From Anoplolepis gracilipes (Eukaryota; Arthropoda; Insecta; Hymenoptera; Formicidae): a DNA stretch of 64,000 bases. The notes beneath the pieces were generated by a model. That model saw only the letters and a program-made list of their open reading frames with translations. It ran no database searches and was not told the origin of the DNA. Shown one piece after another: positions 39,042 to 50,984 of this stretch. The translations under genes were made by a program, and so were the position numbers. Every line of letters begins with the position of its first letter. Positions within the stretch are counted from its first letter, which is position 1. The stretch is from positions 5,001-69,000 of the forward strand of contig NC_132979.1 in the NCBI RefSeq assembly GCF_047496725.1. The letters run 5' to 3'.

Positions 39042-39697
39042 TATTTTAATCATTACAAGTGTTGTCACGTAATATACATATATGTATTATATTATTGCGG
39101 CGAGTATGCTTTGTCTGTATTTTAACGCGTTGTTTTATATCACGTGTAACATAATATATATGTGTATTGTTGTAGCGTGAGAGAGACCGTGTATTATTGT
39201 ATCGTGTATTTTTATTAAAGTATTTTACACATTAAATTTTATAATCATGGTTCATGTACTTTAATATATTATATGTTCAATATTATTGTACAGAATCGCC
39301 TTGTATATATTTTAATGTAATGCGTTGTTTTATTACATAATAATATACACACATAATGCGTGTATTATCGTGATCGATAAGAGAACGTGCGTGTATTATT
39401 GTGTATTTCGATAAAATAATTTTACACATTAAATTTCATAACCGCGATTCATGTATTATGTACTTTAATACATTCAATGTTATCGTTTCGGCATCGCTTT
39501 GTACAAATTACAATTTATAAATTATTTATAAATAGAATTAATTTATAAATAATTTATATATTATTGTGTATATTTCAATTAAAATACATGCATTATATTC
39601 TATAATCATATAGTTTATGCGTTTTGAAGCGTTCAATGTTATCGTTCAGAGTCGCTTTGTACGTATTTAAACTTTAAACGCGTTAAGTTTTATCACG

Positions 39698-39742
39698 TAG
39701 ACCGTAGACCGTAGACCGTAGACCGTAGACCGTAGATCGTAG
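39698..39742. repeat. 7-bp minisatellite gtagacc, about six copies
   Basis: Tandem (accgtag)n within the satellite region, the last copies reading atcgtag. Confidence 0.9.
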
Positions 39743-39974
39743 ATTAATGCGTATATTATCGTGACGAAAAAGAGATGATATTAGTGTGTATATTTTAGAT
39801 TAAAATATATGCATTATATTATATTTATATTGTATAGCCGCGGTTTATATTTCAAAGTTAAAGCATTCAATATTATAGTTCGGAATCGCTTTGTACATAT
39901 TTTAATTCGTTAAGTTTTATCACGTAATATAATCGCGTATGTATTATTGTGACTTGTGACGAGAAAGAAATAAC

Positions 39975-39976
<2 letters not shown>

Positions 39977-40023
<47 letters not shown>
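39977..40023. repeat. CT microsatellite
   Basis: About 23 CT repeats directly before a CpG-richer segment (40024-40320). Confidence 0.95.
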
Positions 40024-40026
<3 letters not shown>

Positions 40027-40320
40027 GTGTACGGTGTACGGCGCGCTCGACTTCCAAGTGACTTTGACCGACCGTGAATCTTCGACTCGTCGGAATAATG
40101 TGTATTGTATACGTGCGTATCACTACGGCTGCCGAAATCGGAATGAATAATGAATGGACATCGTACCCGTGCCGTACGACTTATGACTGTTTACGCGTTA
40201 ATATCCCTTCCATCTTCGGCATCTTCCATCTCTCTCACGCAACACAGCGAACGAGCGAACAGCGACGTCAAGGAAAAGGGAGCGTGTGCTCTCTTTCTCT
40301 CGTCGCGCGAAAACAATAAT
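40024..40320 (+). other. CpG-richer segment with a weak 74-codon ORF
   Basis: From the ATG at 40098 the frame is open to 40319 (MCIVYVRITTAAEIG... SYPCRTTYDCLRV...). Base composition is less AT-rich than the flanks, which suggests an exon, a promoter or an untranslated leader. There is no recognisable signal peptide or domain, and a second overlapping frame is equally open. I do not call it a gene. Confidence 0.2.
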
Positions 40321-40868
40321 AAAATACGCACTATATGTATGCTATGTGATAAAATATTGTACGCATTATATTAATCGCATTAAAATATGTACATAAAGTA
40401 ATTCTGAAATACATAAAATTCCTTAATTAAAATAATATTATTCGATACATTTAACTGTTTAACGCGCTTTAAAGTACGTGAAACGCAATTACGAAGTATA
40501 ATAAAGTAAAGTAAAGTACCACTTTAACCAAATTAATTTTATGACTTACCGTTTAACTGTACAACGAGCCTATTTTGTTATTATACATTTATTATAATAA
40601 TGATTACATTTGTAATGAAAATTATATCAATAATGAGACGATTATTTGTGAAAAATAGAAATCTCTATCAAGGACATAAGCGTGTATTTATTAGACACAA
40701 CTAAATGTTAATCAAGAAATAATAGTAAAATAAAAATATGTAGAAATTTTCTGTATATAAGTAAATTTATTGAATATATAATATAACTCTATGCTATTAT
40801 AAAGCATGTATGTATATTACGCATGCATATAGGTATATCACACACATATGTCTTTTTTTATCAGAAAC

Positions 40869-40940
<72 letters not shown>

Positions 40941-41337
40941 ATGAATTCTTAAGAAAATTAGTTTATCAAATACAATTAAATATTTTAATATTTATCACAA
41001 AAATAAATTTTTATTATATGTATATATATATGATGGGGGTGTTTATTATATTATAATAAATTAATACATAAATTGTTATCGCTCGTATTCTAATCTACAA
41101 ATAATTACCGTAGTACAAATATTAATCGTAGTACGATGTAATTTAGAACAATAAATATTATTATTCTGTCTACATATAATTCAATTTGCTCGTTTATTGG
41201 CCGAACGATGGTAATTATTTGTTATTATATTATAGATTATTCTATAATCTAAACGAGCGAATTGAATATTCTAGTTCATTTATTCGGTTAAAATATAAAT
41301 TTTGATCTCAATTATTTAACTTTAATATAATAGATAG

Positions 41338-41377
<40 letters not shown>

Positions 41378-41860
41378 ACTAATTAACAATATAATTAACA
41401 AATTATTTACATCAATCAAAAATTATTTGAGAATTATGAATTTTTAGAAGAAATAAAAATAAAATACACAGTTAAAGATTTTCACGAAACTTTGATTATT
41501 CGTTAAGAAATCTTAATCTATGAATGTCTGTGAACCGACATTATTTAATTAATGTTCGTACGAAATAACTTACTGCTTTATCTTTATAGCATCGCGTTTT
41601 AAATTCATCATGAAAATCAAAACATTTTTTTAATGCTTTATATTCGACAGAGTAGAAGAGGTCTTATTTTAGAAAGAAAACATTTGGATTAATAAATTAG
41701 CTAAAATAAAAGTTGCCATCGATATATCTAAAATCTCGATAAAGTAAGATAAAGACTGATAAAGAAATTAAATCTATTGTTATATAAATATTGAGACAAT
41801 ATTTGTATTCGTTATCTCAACGATTGTTATCAAAATAATCACTATTAGTATTTGATTAAA
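40321..41860. other. AT-rich intergenic DNA with GA and AT microsatellites and a short inverted repeat
   Basis: GA tract 40869-40940 and AT tract 41343-41373. Inverted words aattcaatttgctcgttta (about 41187) and taaacgagcgaattgaat (about 41259) flank about 55 bases, a possible small foldback. No gene was found. Confidence 0.5.
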
Positions 41861-41869
41861 AGACATTAT

Positions 41870-41906
41870 ATATATAAAACGACATAATTAATATTATTTG
41901 TCAGTT
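41870..41906 (+). promoter_or_regulatory. TATA-initiator core promoter of six-cysteine gene A
   Basis: tatataaaac at 41871-41880 is followed about 27 bases later by tcagtt (41901-41906), the arthropod initiator. An aattaatattat word lies between them. The same TATA plus aattaatattat arrangement occurs at gene B (45211). The ATG is 49 bases beyond the initiator adenine region. Confidence 0.7.
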
Positions 41907-41954
41907 AGCCAAGTTTGTATATGAAACTAAGCGGATATCCAGATATAAGCAAAG

Positions 41955-42232
41955 ATGAGATTCGCCGTAGCATTATGTTTTTTGACTGTACTTTCTTTGA
42001 CTGTAAGTTCTTTGTAAAAAATTAAAGTGTAACATTTCTGTTATGGATATTTTATTTTTTCACATAACGTATTAATTAAACTTGTCAAGATTTATTATTA
42101 AAAATTATTATGTGTCAATTAAATTCATTAAGATTTAATATTAAAAATTATTGTGAAAGAACATGATTAAGATAAAATATTTGTTTTAAAGAAAAATCGT
42201 AAATGTATCTCTTTTTTATCTTTTTCTTTCCA

Positions 42233-42291
<59 letters not shown>

Positions 42292-44163
42292 CTTTCAAAT
42301 TAAAATTTTGTTTTAAAATCTTATATTGTATAATAGTAGTCTTGTCGACTACTGAACATTAATTTTACGAATTTGTTAAAAAACTGCAAAAATATGCATT
42401 TGTTCAAAATATTTATTATTGCATTTATCTTTCGATCTCACAACAGATTGATGCAAATCCAACGTCAATCAATTTAGACATTCTGAAGCTTCAAGTGAGA
42501 AATGCAAAATGGGACGTAGAAGGTATCATACGTCAACTACAGCTTCTTCAGAATGAGGCCCAAGAGGATATTAACATAAAGGTCGCGGAAAAGTGGGATG
42601 AAGAACAGAATAGTTATAGAAAATTTAAAATTGAGTTGCTTAATGGAATCAAGGTAATTATTCAACCTGCTTTGCAATCGAGCAATGCGTTAATTTTTTG
42701 CTAATTTAAAATAGCTTAATTATTATATTATATTATCTAATAAATTGTTAAGGACAAAAAAAATTTTGATGAAAAAAATTTGTCGATTGTCGAAATTTCT
42801 CAAAAATACTAATATATTTTGATAAAACATTTTTTGATAATGTGTAAGAAATTATAATTCATATGTAGTTTATGCAATTTCCAAATATAATTTTTTAATT
42901 TCAAATTATGTAAACATACAATTATATGACTAATATTTTAACAATATTTTACGTATATCAATACGTTCATTGGTATGATTTTATGTCTGAGAATATTTTT
43001 ATAAAAATTTGTAAAAGAAGAAAGAAATCATAAAGTGTCAAGTATTTGTAACAAGCTTTGTAATAATGTCAATTTATTTATAGAAATTTAATTGATGTTA
43101 CCTCTATCTCAAAGAGGTAGCAAATGCACGTCGTTAAGAGATCGTAAATGCACATAAAAATGATGTGAGATTATTGCGACGTACAATATTATATTATATT
43201 AAAATTATAAAATTTTTTTTACAATATAAATAACGTAATTGTAATGTAAAATTTTATAAATTTTATTCCCAATGATTCTCAATGATTTTCAATGATTCTC
43301 AAGAGTCGGAATCAGATTCAAATTTTTTATTGCAAAAGTATATGTGACTCTAGAACTTACTGAATTTACAGAATTATTTAAAAAAAGATGATAGTTTTGA
43401 TATTTGATAAAATATACAAGTATCTATACAATATACAGTAATATTGTAAATACGTTACTTACTAGTTTACTCACTTGGTTGCGTCACTTGTTTACTCTTG
43501 TTACTTTTAGAAAGAAGTAAGTGCCGCTAAATTGGCAGGCAAGGATGTAGATTTATGCTACAATGAGGCTATCGATGGCATCGAAGGAATCGAAGACGTG
43601 GCACATAATGGTGCTACGAAATGCAATGACAATGCTCAAAATTCGATCCGGAGCAATCTTGGCTTTCTGGATAATCTTATTTCGGTATGCTTTCACACAT
43701 TTCACAATTATGATTGTTAATTGATATTACAATAATAAATGATTTTGCATATTGAATAATTATTACTGATCAAATATTTGTAATTGCGTTAATTTCTTCT
43801 CCATAGACTGGAAATGTGCTGTTATTAGAATTGGACGGCATCTTCCTCACCTGCCATGATAGCGATATTTACAAAATGCAGAGCTGCATCGTAGCTGAGC
43901 TGGCGAGAGTAAAAGCTGACATAAGGACTTTAACGAGCGATGCCAATTCCGCTGAGCTTACTATCGTGCACGTGTCCAATAATGTTTTTCTACAAGCCAC
44001 CAACTGTTTAAGAAATGTTTATACATCCGTATATTCGGCGGGTGACATGATTAAGCTAAGATTAATTCAATGCATTGAACTAAAGAGCGAGCCAACTACA
44101 CCTACGCCAACTACGACAAAAGCTACGACAAAAGCTACGCCAGCTACGACAAAAGCTTCTTAA
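41955..44163 (+). CDS. Secreted six-cysteine helical protein, gene A of a tandem family
   Basis: Four exons: 41955-42002, 42447-42653, 43511-43684, 43807-44163, all phase 0 with GT-AG borders, giving 261 residues. Exon 1 is exactly the signal peptide (MRFAVALCFLTVLSLT). The next ~70 residues are charged, helix-prone and lack cysteine. Six cysteines follow at residues 101, 123, 159, 170, 210 and 232. The tail is Thr/Pro/Lys-rich (TTPTPTTTKATTK...), a likely O-glycosylation region missing in gene B. Gene B has the same exon plan and the same cysteine spacing. The all-helical, multi-cysteine layout recalls insect secreted TsetseEP/DUF725-type domains, but that is a guess from architecture. Role unknown. 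It probably has tissue-specific, high-level expression given its TATA promoter. AATAAA at about 44556 is the likely polyadenylation signal. Confidence 0.85.
42235..42290. repeat. CT microsatellite in intron 1 of gene A
   Basis: About 26 CT repeats. Confidence 0.95.
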
Positions 44164-45205
44164 GAAACTATTGTACTTTCAACTATAACTAATCTTTGTT
44201 TATTGTTAAAATTACTTCTACAAGGAAGCGTGTTCTAAGACTGTTCATTTAAAAAAATATATCATTCTGCGTTCATTAACTAAACTAAAGACATTCAAAT
44301 TCAAATTCAAAATCAAATTCAAATTCAAATTCAAATTCATATACTTTTCAAGAATGGTAAGTATTGCGCGCGCGCTTATCCAAAATAATATATACTTATT
44401 GTTAAAGCATATACAAATGTTTATCTTTTAATCGTCTGCGCGGTCTCTGAACGAAATTAGTAGAACGAACTTACATATGTGCTTCCCCAAGAGACCCTAT
44501 ATATAGTATACTTGTATAATACAAGAGAGATTTTATGTAATATTATTAAAAGAGAAATAAAAGTAATTGTGCAAAACAAAAATTATTTGTCGATTCCTTA
44601 TATGTATCCCTTCCGTTTGATCTTTATTATTTCGCACAAAATAAAATTAAGATAAATTGTATTTTATCTTTATCTTACAAGTCGATGTTAATGTATGCAC
44701 TCTATCTCTATCTCGTGAAATTCGATTATCTAATCTCTAATCTATTGATTAATACTCTATGACTTCATGTTATATTTATATTAGTTAGTTATATGTATAT
44801 AAGTATTATTAAGGTCAGTAGTCCATTAAGATATTACACATGCAGAGAGATAAAAAGATTTTGATACAAGTAATGGTGAATTTTTTGTTACGATAAATGA
44901 CTTTTATATCAATACGAACATTCTGCAATTATGGTACATAATGGGGTTTACATAAAAATAATTGCAAAATTGAATAAGACTATTATTAGTCGATGGAAGT
45001 AACTCAGCTATTCAATACACATTTCCATAAATATTTTATGTATATGTACACATATACATACTTTTGGCTTGATATATGTCTGACAATGAAACCAGACATT
45101 CTGAACAGTATAGGTTCTGAACAGTAGATTACGCAATATACATGTAATTGCTCTTATCTCGATTCCCTCCTACTTTCTCTCCAATCTTGTTAAAATGTTT
45201 TTTAT
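44164..45205. other. Spacer between genes A and B
   Basis: Holds the 3' untranslated region of gene A with AATAAA at 44556-44561 and a (aaattc)n short repeat at about 44290-44340. The block 44274-44440 recurs in diverged form at 45643-45765 inside intron 2 of gene B. No other gene was seen. Confidence 0.6.
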
Positions 45206-45210
45206 CATCT

Positions 45211-45245
45211 TATATAAAAAGGCGCAATTAATATTATACTTATCA
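45211..45245 (+). promoter_or_regulatory. TATA core promoter of six-cysteine gene B
   Basis: tatataaaaa at 45211-45220, then ggcgc and aattaatattat, aligning with the gene A promoter. An initiator-like tatcac lies about 30 bases downstream of TATA. Conservation between paralogues supports function. Confidence 0.65.
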
Positions 45246-45308
45246 CAATTAGAGATCGATTTCTCGTGTGTTAGCAGGGGCACTTCAAAGTAATATCAGC
45301 AAGCAAAC

Positions 45309-46214
45309 ATGACGAATATTTGTGTAACATTATGTCTTTTCGCCATACTTTTAATCGTAAGTTCCATTTCTTTTGTATATAAAATGATTTAAGATAGATA
45401 CAACCATTGTTTTTTTTTGCAGAATGTTAATTCGAAACCTAATGATCAACATTTAATATCTAAAACCAATTATACTGTGGCGAAACAAAATGAAATTTTT
45501 GTACAAGTAAGTATTTAATATATCATTTTTAATATTAACAGAATGTTTATATGTTATAAAGAAAAAAAATTATTTTAAATACAATATATACCTTCATTAA
45601 AATAAAAATTCCGTTTATTTATCTTTTTATACTTTTATTAACTAAACTCAGACATTTGAATTTAAATTCAAATCATTTTCAAGACTTGCAAGTATTGCGC
45701 TTGCCCAAAATAATACAATATATACTAATAAATACAATGTTTATCTCTTAATCGTCTACACTACTGATCCATGATTGATCCAGAATTTAGAAATTATAAA
45801 GCTTAAAGTGAGAGATACGAAACGGAACGTGGAAAGTATTATACAACAACTCGAACATATTCGTGAAGAAACGGAAGAAGATACCTTCCCAATAGTCATG
45901 CAAAGATGGTGGGATCAAATAAACAGCTATAAAAACTATGTCAATCTATTACTCGCTTCGATGCGCGTGAGTATAATATTTATAATTCGAACTAAAATGT
46001 AAAACTGTATGTAGATGAAATAATATTTTGGTATTGTCAAGCTATTGATATTGCATTAATAGTAAAATAAGTGCTAATAAGAGAATATTATTGTATATTA
46101 TGCAAGATAGATCTGTTAATAATTTTATGTTTTAATCATATTTTTTTAATAATTTTTATATAAAGGAATTTAAATTTAATTGGCATCGATTAGCGCACGA
46201 AAATTTGTATAATT

Positions 46215-46262
<48 letters not shown>

Positions 46263-46416
46263 ATTATTATAATATCATGATATTATTATACATATTATGT
46301 ATAATATTCCAATTTAAAATACATTAAAATATTATCTTGTAAAATGTTACATTAATAAAAATAATTTGTCAAGATATAAATATAATATCATATAATATAA
46401 GAAGAGAGAAGAGAGA

Positions 46417-46465
<49 letters not shown>

Positions 46466-47759
46466 ATTTAAAAAAAATATTCTAAATTTTATTCTAAGCG
46501 AAATATTTTTTCTTTTTATATTATGTCATAATTGTTGTTTATTTTTATAAATTAAAATAAAATGCTCTAGGTTATCCAGAATTTTATAAATCTATTGAAT
46601 AATTGTTTTAAAGATATTTCGTAATATTCGTAGTTTCGTTGACACATTTGATAATTGCAAAGTACGGCATTTGATGAAACCTATAAATATATAAATACAT
46701 AATACGTTCAATTATTCTAATAATATGTCAAAACATTAGATTATTGTACCATTATATCGATTTATTCATTATTAGAGAGAAGTGAATGCTGTTAGAGCAA
46801 AGGGTAAGGATGCTCAACACTGCTATGATGCCAATTTTTGTGCCATAAGTCAGCACAGTGACACAGCGTATAAAGTCGCAGAAAAATGTGAAAAATCGGC
46901 TGAGAGCGCCATCAAGAATAGCCTTGTGTTTATCGATAATTTTATCTCGGTGAATTTTCACTATTATTCACATATATTATAGTAGACCAGTATTTCGATC
47001 GAGACTTTTTGCGTATTTACAATGACAATAGGCGGTATAGAGTAAGAAGTAAAAAAAAAAAAAAACTAGATTGTATACAATTATAGCCTTAATTCACTAC
47101 TCCTACTGCCATTGTAGATGACGCATAAGACTGATGAGTCTACAATAAAGTCGTAAGTTGTAAGAAATTAGTCAATCAAATTGGTTAAGAATTAACCAAA
47201 AACAGTGGAATTTAAAGAATAATCAAACATGATTCGTTAATTTCTTATAGCTTACGACTTTATTGGTTTGCTGGTTTGTGTTGTTTAGCGTTATTTTATC
47301 TTTTTTCAATATCCAGTGATAACAAAAGATAGAATGACTCTTGTGTTGCTAAATGGAAATCATTATAGCTCAGGCTATAGTCTAATTTATTAATTTCTTT
47401 CACAGTTCGGAGAAACGTTAATTACAGAATTGAATGACCTCTTGATAAACTGCCATGATAATGATAATATCAAAATGCAAAGTTGTATTCATATCGAACT
47501 GGAAACGATCAACATCAATGTGAAAAGCTTTCGGGAGAACACGAAAAGTATCAAGTTGAACGGCTTGTCTACATCCAATTATGTTGTTCTGCAAGCCAGC
47601 AAATGCCTGGACAATGTTTACTTATTGGCGCGCTTCGAAAGTAAAGGCGCCATGTCGTCTAACTCCAGATGCATTCAAGATGTTGTGGAAAATAAGAAAA
47701 CTGATGATGTGATTAAAAAACTAGTACATACATGTAAATTACGAGTTACTTCTATTTAA
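45309..47759 (+). CDS. Secreted six-cysteine helical protein, gene B (paralogue of gene A)
   Basis: Five exons: 45309-45356, 45423-45506, 45784-45966, 46776-46949, 47406-47759, all phase 0, giving 280 residues. Exon 1 again equals a signal peptide (MTNICVTLCLFAILLI). Exon 2 (28 residues, NVNSKPNDQH...) has no counterpart in gene A; exons 3-5 align with A exons 2-4. Shared stretches include KLKVRDTKRNVE versus KLQVRNAKWDVE and NCHDNDNIKMQSC versus TCHDSDIYKMQSC. The six family cysteines are at 121, 143, 179, 190, 230 and 252, with spacings 22-36-11-40-22 identical to gene A. One extra cysteine is at 127. It lacks the Thr-rich tail of A. Identity is low except at cysteines and a few helices, suggesting fast divergence. 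AATAAA at about 47988 is the likely polyadenylation signal. Confidence 0.84.
46216..46464. repeat. AC/AT and GA microsatellites in intron 3 of gene B
   Basis: AC then AT tract at about 46216-46260 and a GA tract at about 46400-46463. Confidence 0.95.
47143..47266. mobile_element. Foldback MITE with CAATAAAGTCGTAAG ends in intron 4 of gene B
   Basis: Left arm caataaagtcgtaagttgta and right arm tagcttacgactttattg are inverted and pair for about 35 bases. About 124 bases, non-coding. Confidence 0.85.
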
Positions 47760-48229
47760 AATTTGTTTTGAGAGAAAGAGAAAGAGAAAGAGAAAGAGAA
47801 ATTAAAAAGAAAACTCTGTAACAACGTATTTAACTATACATACATATAACATAGAACTAATTCAAAGTACTGCTATAATTGTTCTTTATATATTAAAGAA
47901 AAACTTTCGTATTCTAGAGATACTTTTCCCGCAAAGACAGCTTTCAAGAGATATTTTTTCTGTATATAGATAAATTGTAAAATATTAAATAAAAATAAAA
48001 ACATTGGAAAAAGAGAGTTATTTGTTGATATATTTCTTTATTTGCTCGCGATTGCGATTTCCTCATGATATAACGTGTGTATTTTATACAGGTTCATGAA
48101 AACATTTATGATAAGCGATGTCGTTATATAGATCATAATTTTTATAATTTTATAATTTTTAGATAAAAATCTACTATTTTATCAAAATAGAAATAGTTTT
48201 CTATTAAGACATTGCATTTTTCTTTAAAT

Positions 48230-48239
48230 CTTCTATTAT

Positions 48240-48293
<54 letters not shown>

Positions 48294-48304
48294 ATAATAG
48301 AATA
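48230..48304. repeat. Palindrome around an AT microsatellite
   Basis: tctattatgacatatat and atatatgtcataataga are perfect inverted arms flanking about 45 bases of AT repeat, so the whole ~75 bases can form one hairpin. It lies in the expected promoter position of the third family copy. Confidence 0.85.
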
Positions 48305-48346
48305 TATTGTATGTAAGTAATATCAACCCAAATACCTAACTCTTAA

Positions 48347-49690
48347 ATGATATTAGCAAGCATAAAGAACACTATAATATTATGTTATTTAATTGCATTT
48401 TCTACTGTACGTACTTTACTTTCTTTTGAAAATTAATTTAGCACAGATATAGTTTTGTATATTCATATAAACATGAAAATTTAAAACTTACAATTAGTGT
48501 GTTCAAGGTTCATATTGAAAATCAATAACATTATTACAAAAAGTAGCAAACATACACAAATGTGTAATATTATGTTTTCTAAAAGAAAATGAATGAATAT
48601 AAATTTTTTTATTCATTTTTATTATTTTGTACATACAATATATTTTCATATGGCATATCTAAATAGTAATTCATTTAAATAGTAATTCAAATAAATGGCA
48701 AGAATTGCAAGAATATGTTCAAATATTTGCATTTGTTCTGTTTGTGAATATTTTTAACTAAGTATGTTTCGCAAAATTAGTTTTATTATAGTAAGTTCGT
48801 GATATTAATTATGATAACTTTCGTTTTATTGTTATAAAAATTTTTTATAAAATAGTTAAATTCTTTATAAGTTAAAAGCTAGCTTAATAATTATGCAGAA
48901 ATCTATGAAATTACTGTACAATTTTTTATAAAATAAAATTTATAATTTGGAAAATAAAGTTTATAAAATTCGATAGTAACACATTTGTTTATTGGAAAAC
49001 ATGAGATTTGATAAATCATAGGCCAGTATTCATAGTCCAATCTTATATTTAAGATCATCTTAAGATCTCATTCAACCAATGAAATGACCGCATAGCATCA
49101 TTTTATTGGTTAAACTAAATATAAGATCGGACTATGGAAAACAAAATAATTATAAAATTTTCTAATTAGTTTATTTGATGTATAATTTATTTATTCATGA
49201 TTATATAATATATGGAACAAAGTCGAAGATGGCAGATAAAAATTCGCAACTAAGTTATAATATCATCGGAATAAAAAGCTTTATCAAGAGCAATATCTTA
49301 ACTTTATCGACCATTCTATCTCATTGTCAGTCATTATCAGATTTTAGATTCTCCACTGAATGATTAATATATGAATTAAAATATGATGATTGTATTATTT
49401 TCATTCACCCAGACTGAATATATACGGATTGATATAAGAGAATTGGAGATTTTTTTTCGAATTGCTATGAGAAGATTTCAAGAGTTTCAAACGTTCTCAA
49501 ATTGCGAACATCACCAATCAGCTAATTGTGAAAATAAGCAATGTCGTTATGAACAACTTACGAAGTGACATCAATTTTGCTACATCTGTCGCTATGTATC
49601 TTGAAAATTGTTGTTTAGCGGGATAACGGTTACCTAAACAACATTTACTTGATGATTGCGTATTTGATTACTTACAGATTGCCGAGGCTA
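48347..49690 (+). pseudogene. Decayed third copy of the six-cysteine gene family
   Basis: An exon-1 relic (48347-48406, MILASIKNTIILCYLIAFST then gtacgt) lies beside the word atattagcaagca, matching atatcagcaagcaaac just before the gene B ATG. An exon-4 relic at about 49212-49323 matches gene B exon 4 at the DNA level (atcaagagcaatatc ... ctttatcgaccattctatctc), but it lacks the family cysteines and is out of a clean frame. A last-exon relic follows a cacccag acceptor at about 49414 and ends early at TGA (49568), with a possible INFATSVAMYLENC remnant beyond the stop. The exon equivalent to B exon 3 was not found, and a foldback element sits within it. The conserved TATA promoter is absent. 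Confidence 0.55.
49031..49137. mobile_element. Foldback MITE with CATAGTCC(A/G)ATCTTATATTTA ends
   Basis: Left arm catagtccaatcttatattt and right arm aaatataagatcggactatg are inverted with one or two mismatches. About 107 bases, inserted in the third family copy. Confidence 0.85.
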
Positions 49691-50575
49691 AATCAGTTAC
49701 CTCATCAGATTCTCAAGGTTTTGTAAAACGAATGTTTTTATTTTATTATATAATCGTCTATATTAATTTTTTTTTAATTTACTCTCGAGAGAAGTATTAC
49801 TATTGTATATTCTAAGTTTCGTACACTTGTTATGGCTCTCACAGCGAAAGCTATTAATTCAAACAAGATTTCATCGCGAGATGCTTAAATTTTGTAATTG
49901 AAACAAAAAGCTAGCATATACTATATGTATCATTTTATTGGGGGTACACGTTTCAAACTCGAGGTTCCAATATCTTAATCAGAAAACTCACAAACAATAA
50001 ATGTAAGGAGAAGAAGCCTTTCAATGGTTATTCCCATCGAAAGGAGAAAAACGTCATTGTGCATCGTGACACTAGAATGTGAAGATATTAAACATTTAAA
50101 AAAGTTTTTTCGTGACAATCATCTATCGAAGTAGGCTCGAAATGAGTCCGAAACGTGTAGAATAAAGAATTTCTTAATTATTATCTGGTTGACTTTATTA
50201 TTTTCTGACACGCTTTATATCCGCGTTGGCTCTTTACTGCTTATTTTTATTTTATTTTATTGTTCTATAATAATCAGAGCCTTCAGTTTTTTCTTTTTTG
50301 AAGAAACAGAGGAATTATTTTTGTGTATTATACATATGTTATTTATATGTGTATGTGTTATGTGTATTATATATTATTTATTATGTATTACACATATTAT
50401 ACATTATTTATGAATTATTTATGTACTATGCATTTTTCAAAACAATTTACTTGCAAATATTTTTAGTCATGTTTCGCAAAATTGATTTTATTGTAATAAG
50501 TTGGTGATATTAATTGTTATGGCTTTTGTTTTATTATTACGTAAATATTATATAAGATATAACTATTATTTATAT
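49691..50575. other. AT-rich DNA with a stem-loop motif and a direct repeat of 48746-48838
   Basis: Block 50451-50545 (gtttcgcaaaattgatttta...) repeats 48746-48838 in the same orientation. At 50125-50155 the motif gaagtaggctcgaaatgagt followed by ccgaaacg parallels that at 37322. No gene is supported. Confidence 0.5.
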
Positions 50576-50581
50576 GTATAT

Positions 50582-50972
50582 AGGATGTCTCAAATCGGCG
50601 CATCATTGACAAATCCTTGAAATCATTTGGAGACGACTTTTTCTTGTCAGTGAAAATATCGAAGAAGAATATAATTTTTTGCAGGTTTCCAATGCTTCAT
50701 TATACCATATATCTTTGTAACTAAAGTCTTAAATTAGAATTTTGTTAAAATAAACTCAATCTGAAATTAAACAAAGAATGTAGTTTATTAATTTTTTAAA
50801 TCTCTCTCTATTTCTCCCACAAAGTTTAATTTCCAAAAAGATTGTCTTTTTCAATTTTATAACTTGGAAATTATCGATATATCGACATTTTCTATATAAT
50901 GGAATGAAAAATTTTTAAATAATCCTAGAAATCTATTATTAGCAAGTGGTATGCCGTTTTTGGGATACTCCA
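50582..50972. mobile_element. Degenerate MITE with ATGGAGTATCCCAAA / AGGATGTCTCAAA ends
   Basis: Left end aggatgtctcaaatcggcgc and right end gccgtttttgggatactcca are imperfectly inverted, resembling the common gggtgtcccaaa terminus. About 390 bases, AT-rich, non-coding. Confidence 0.5.
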
Positions 50973-50984
50973 TACTTATATTAA

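Larger units (their letters stand above)
38640..39965. repeat. Second array of the ~165-200-bp diverged satellite
   Basis: CCGCGGTTTATGT-type blocks recur at about 38654, 39242, 39439, 39604 and 39834. They are followed by the same TTCAATATTAT, AATCGCTTTGTACATATTTTAA and ATCACGTAATATA blocks as at 2.2-2.6 kb. Spacing varies (165-230) through small indels. The first unit is split by an inserted foldback element. Confidence 0.8.
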
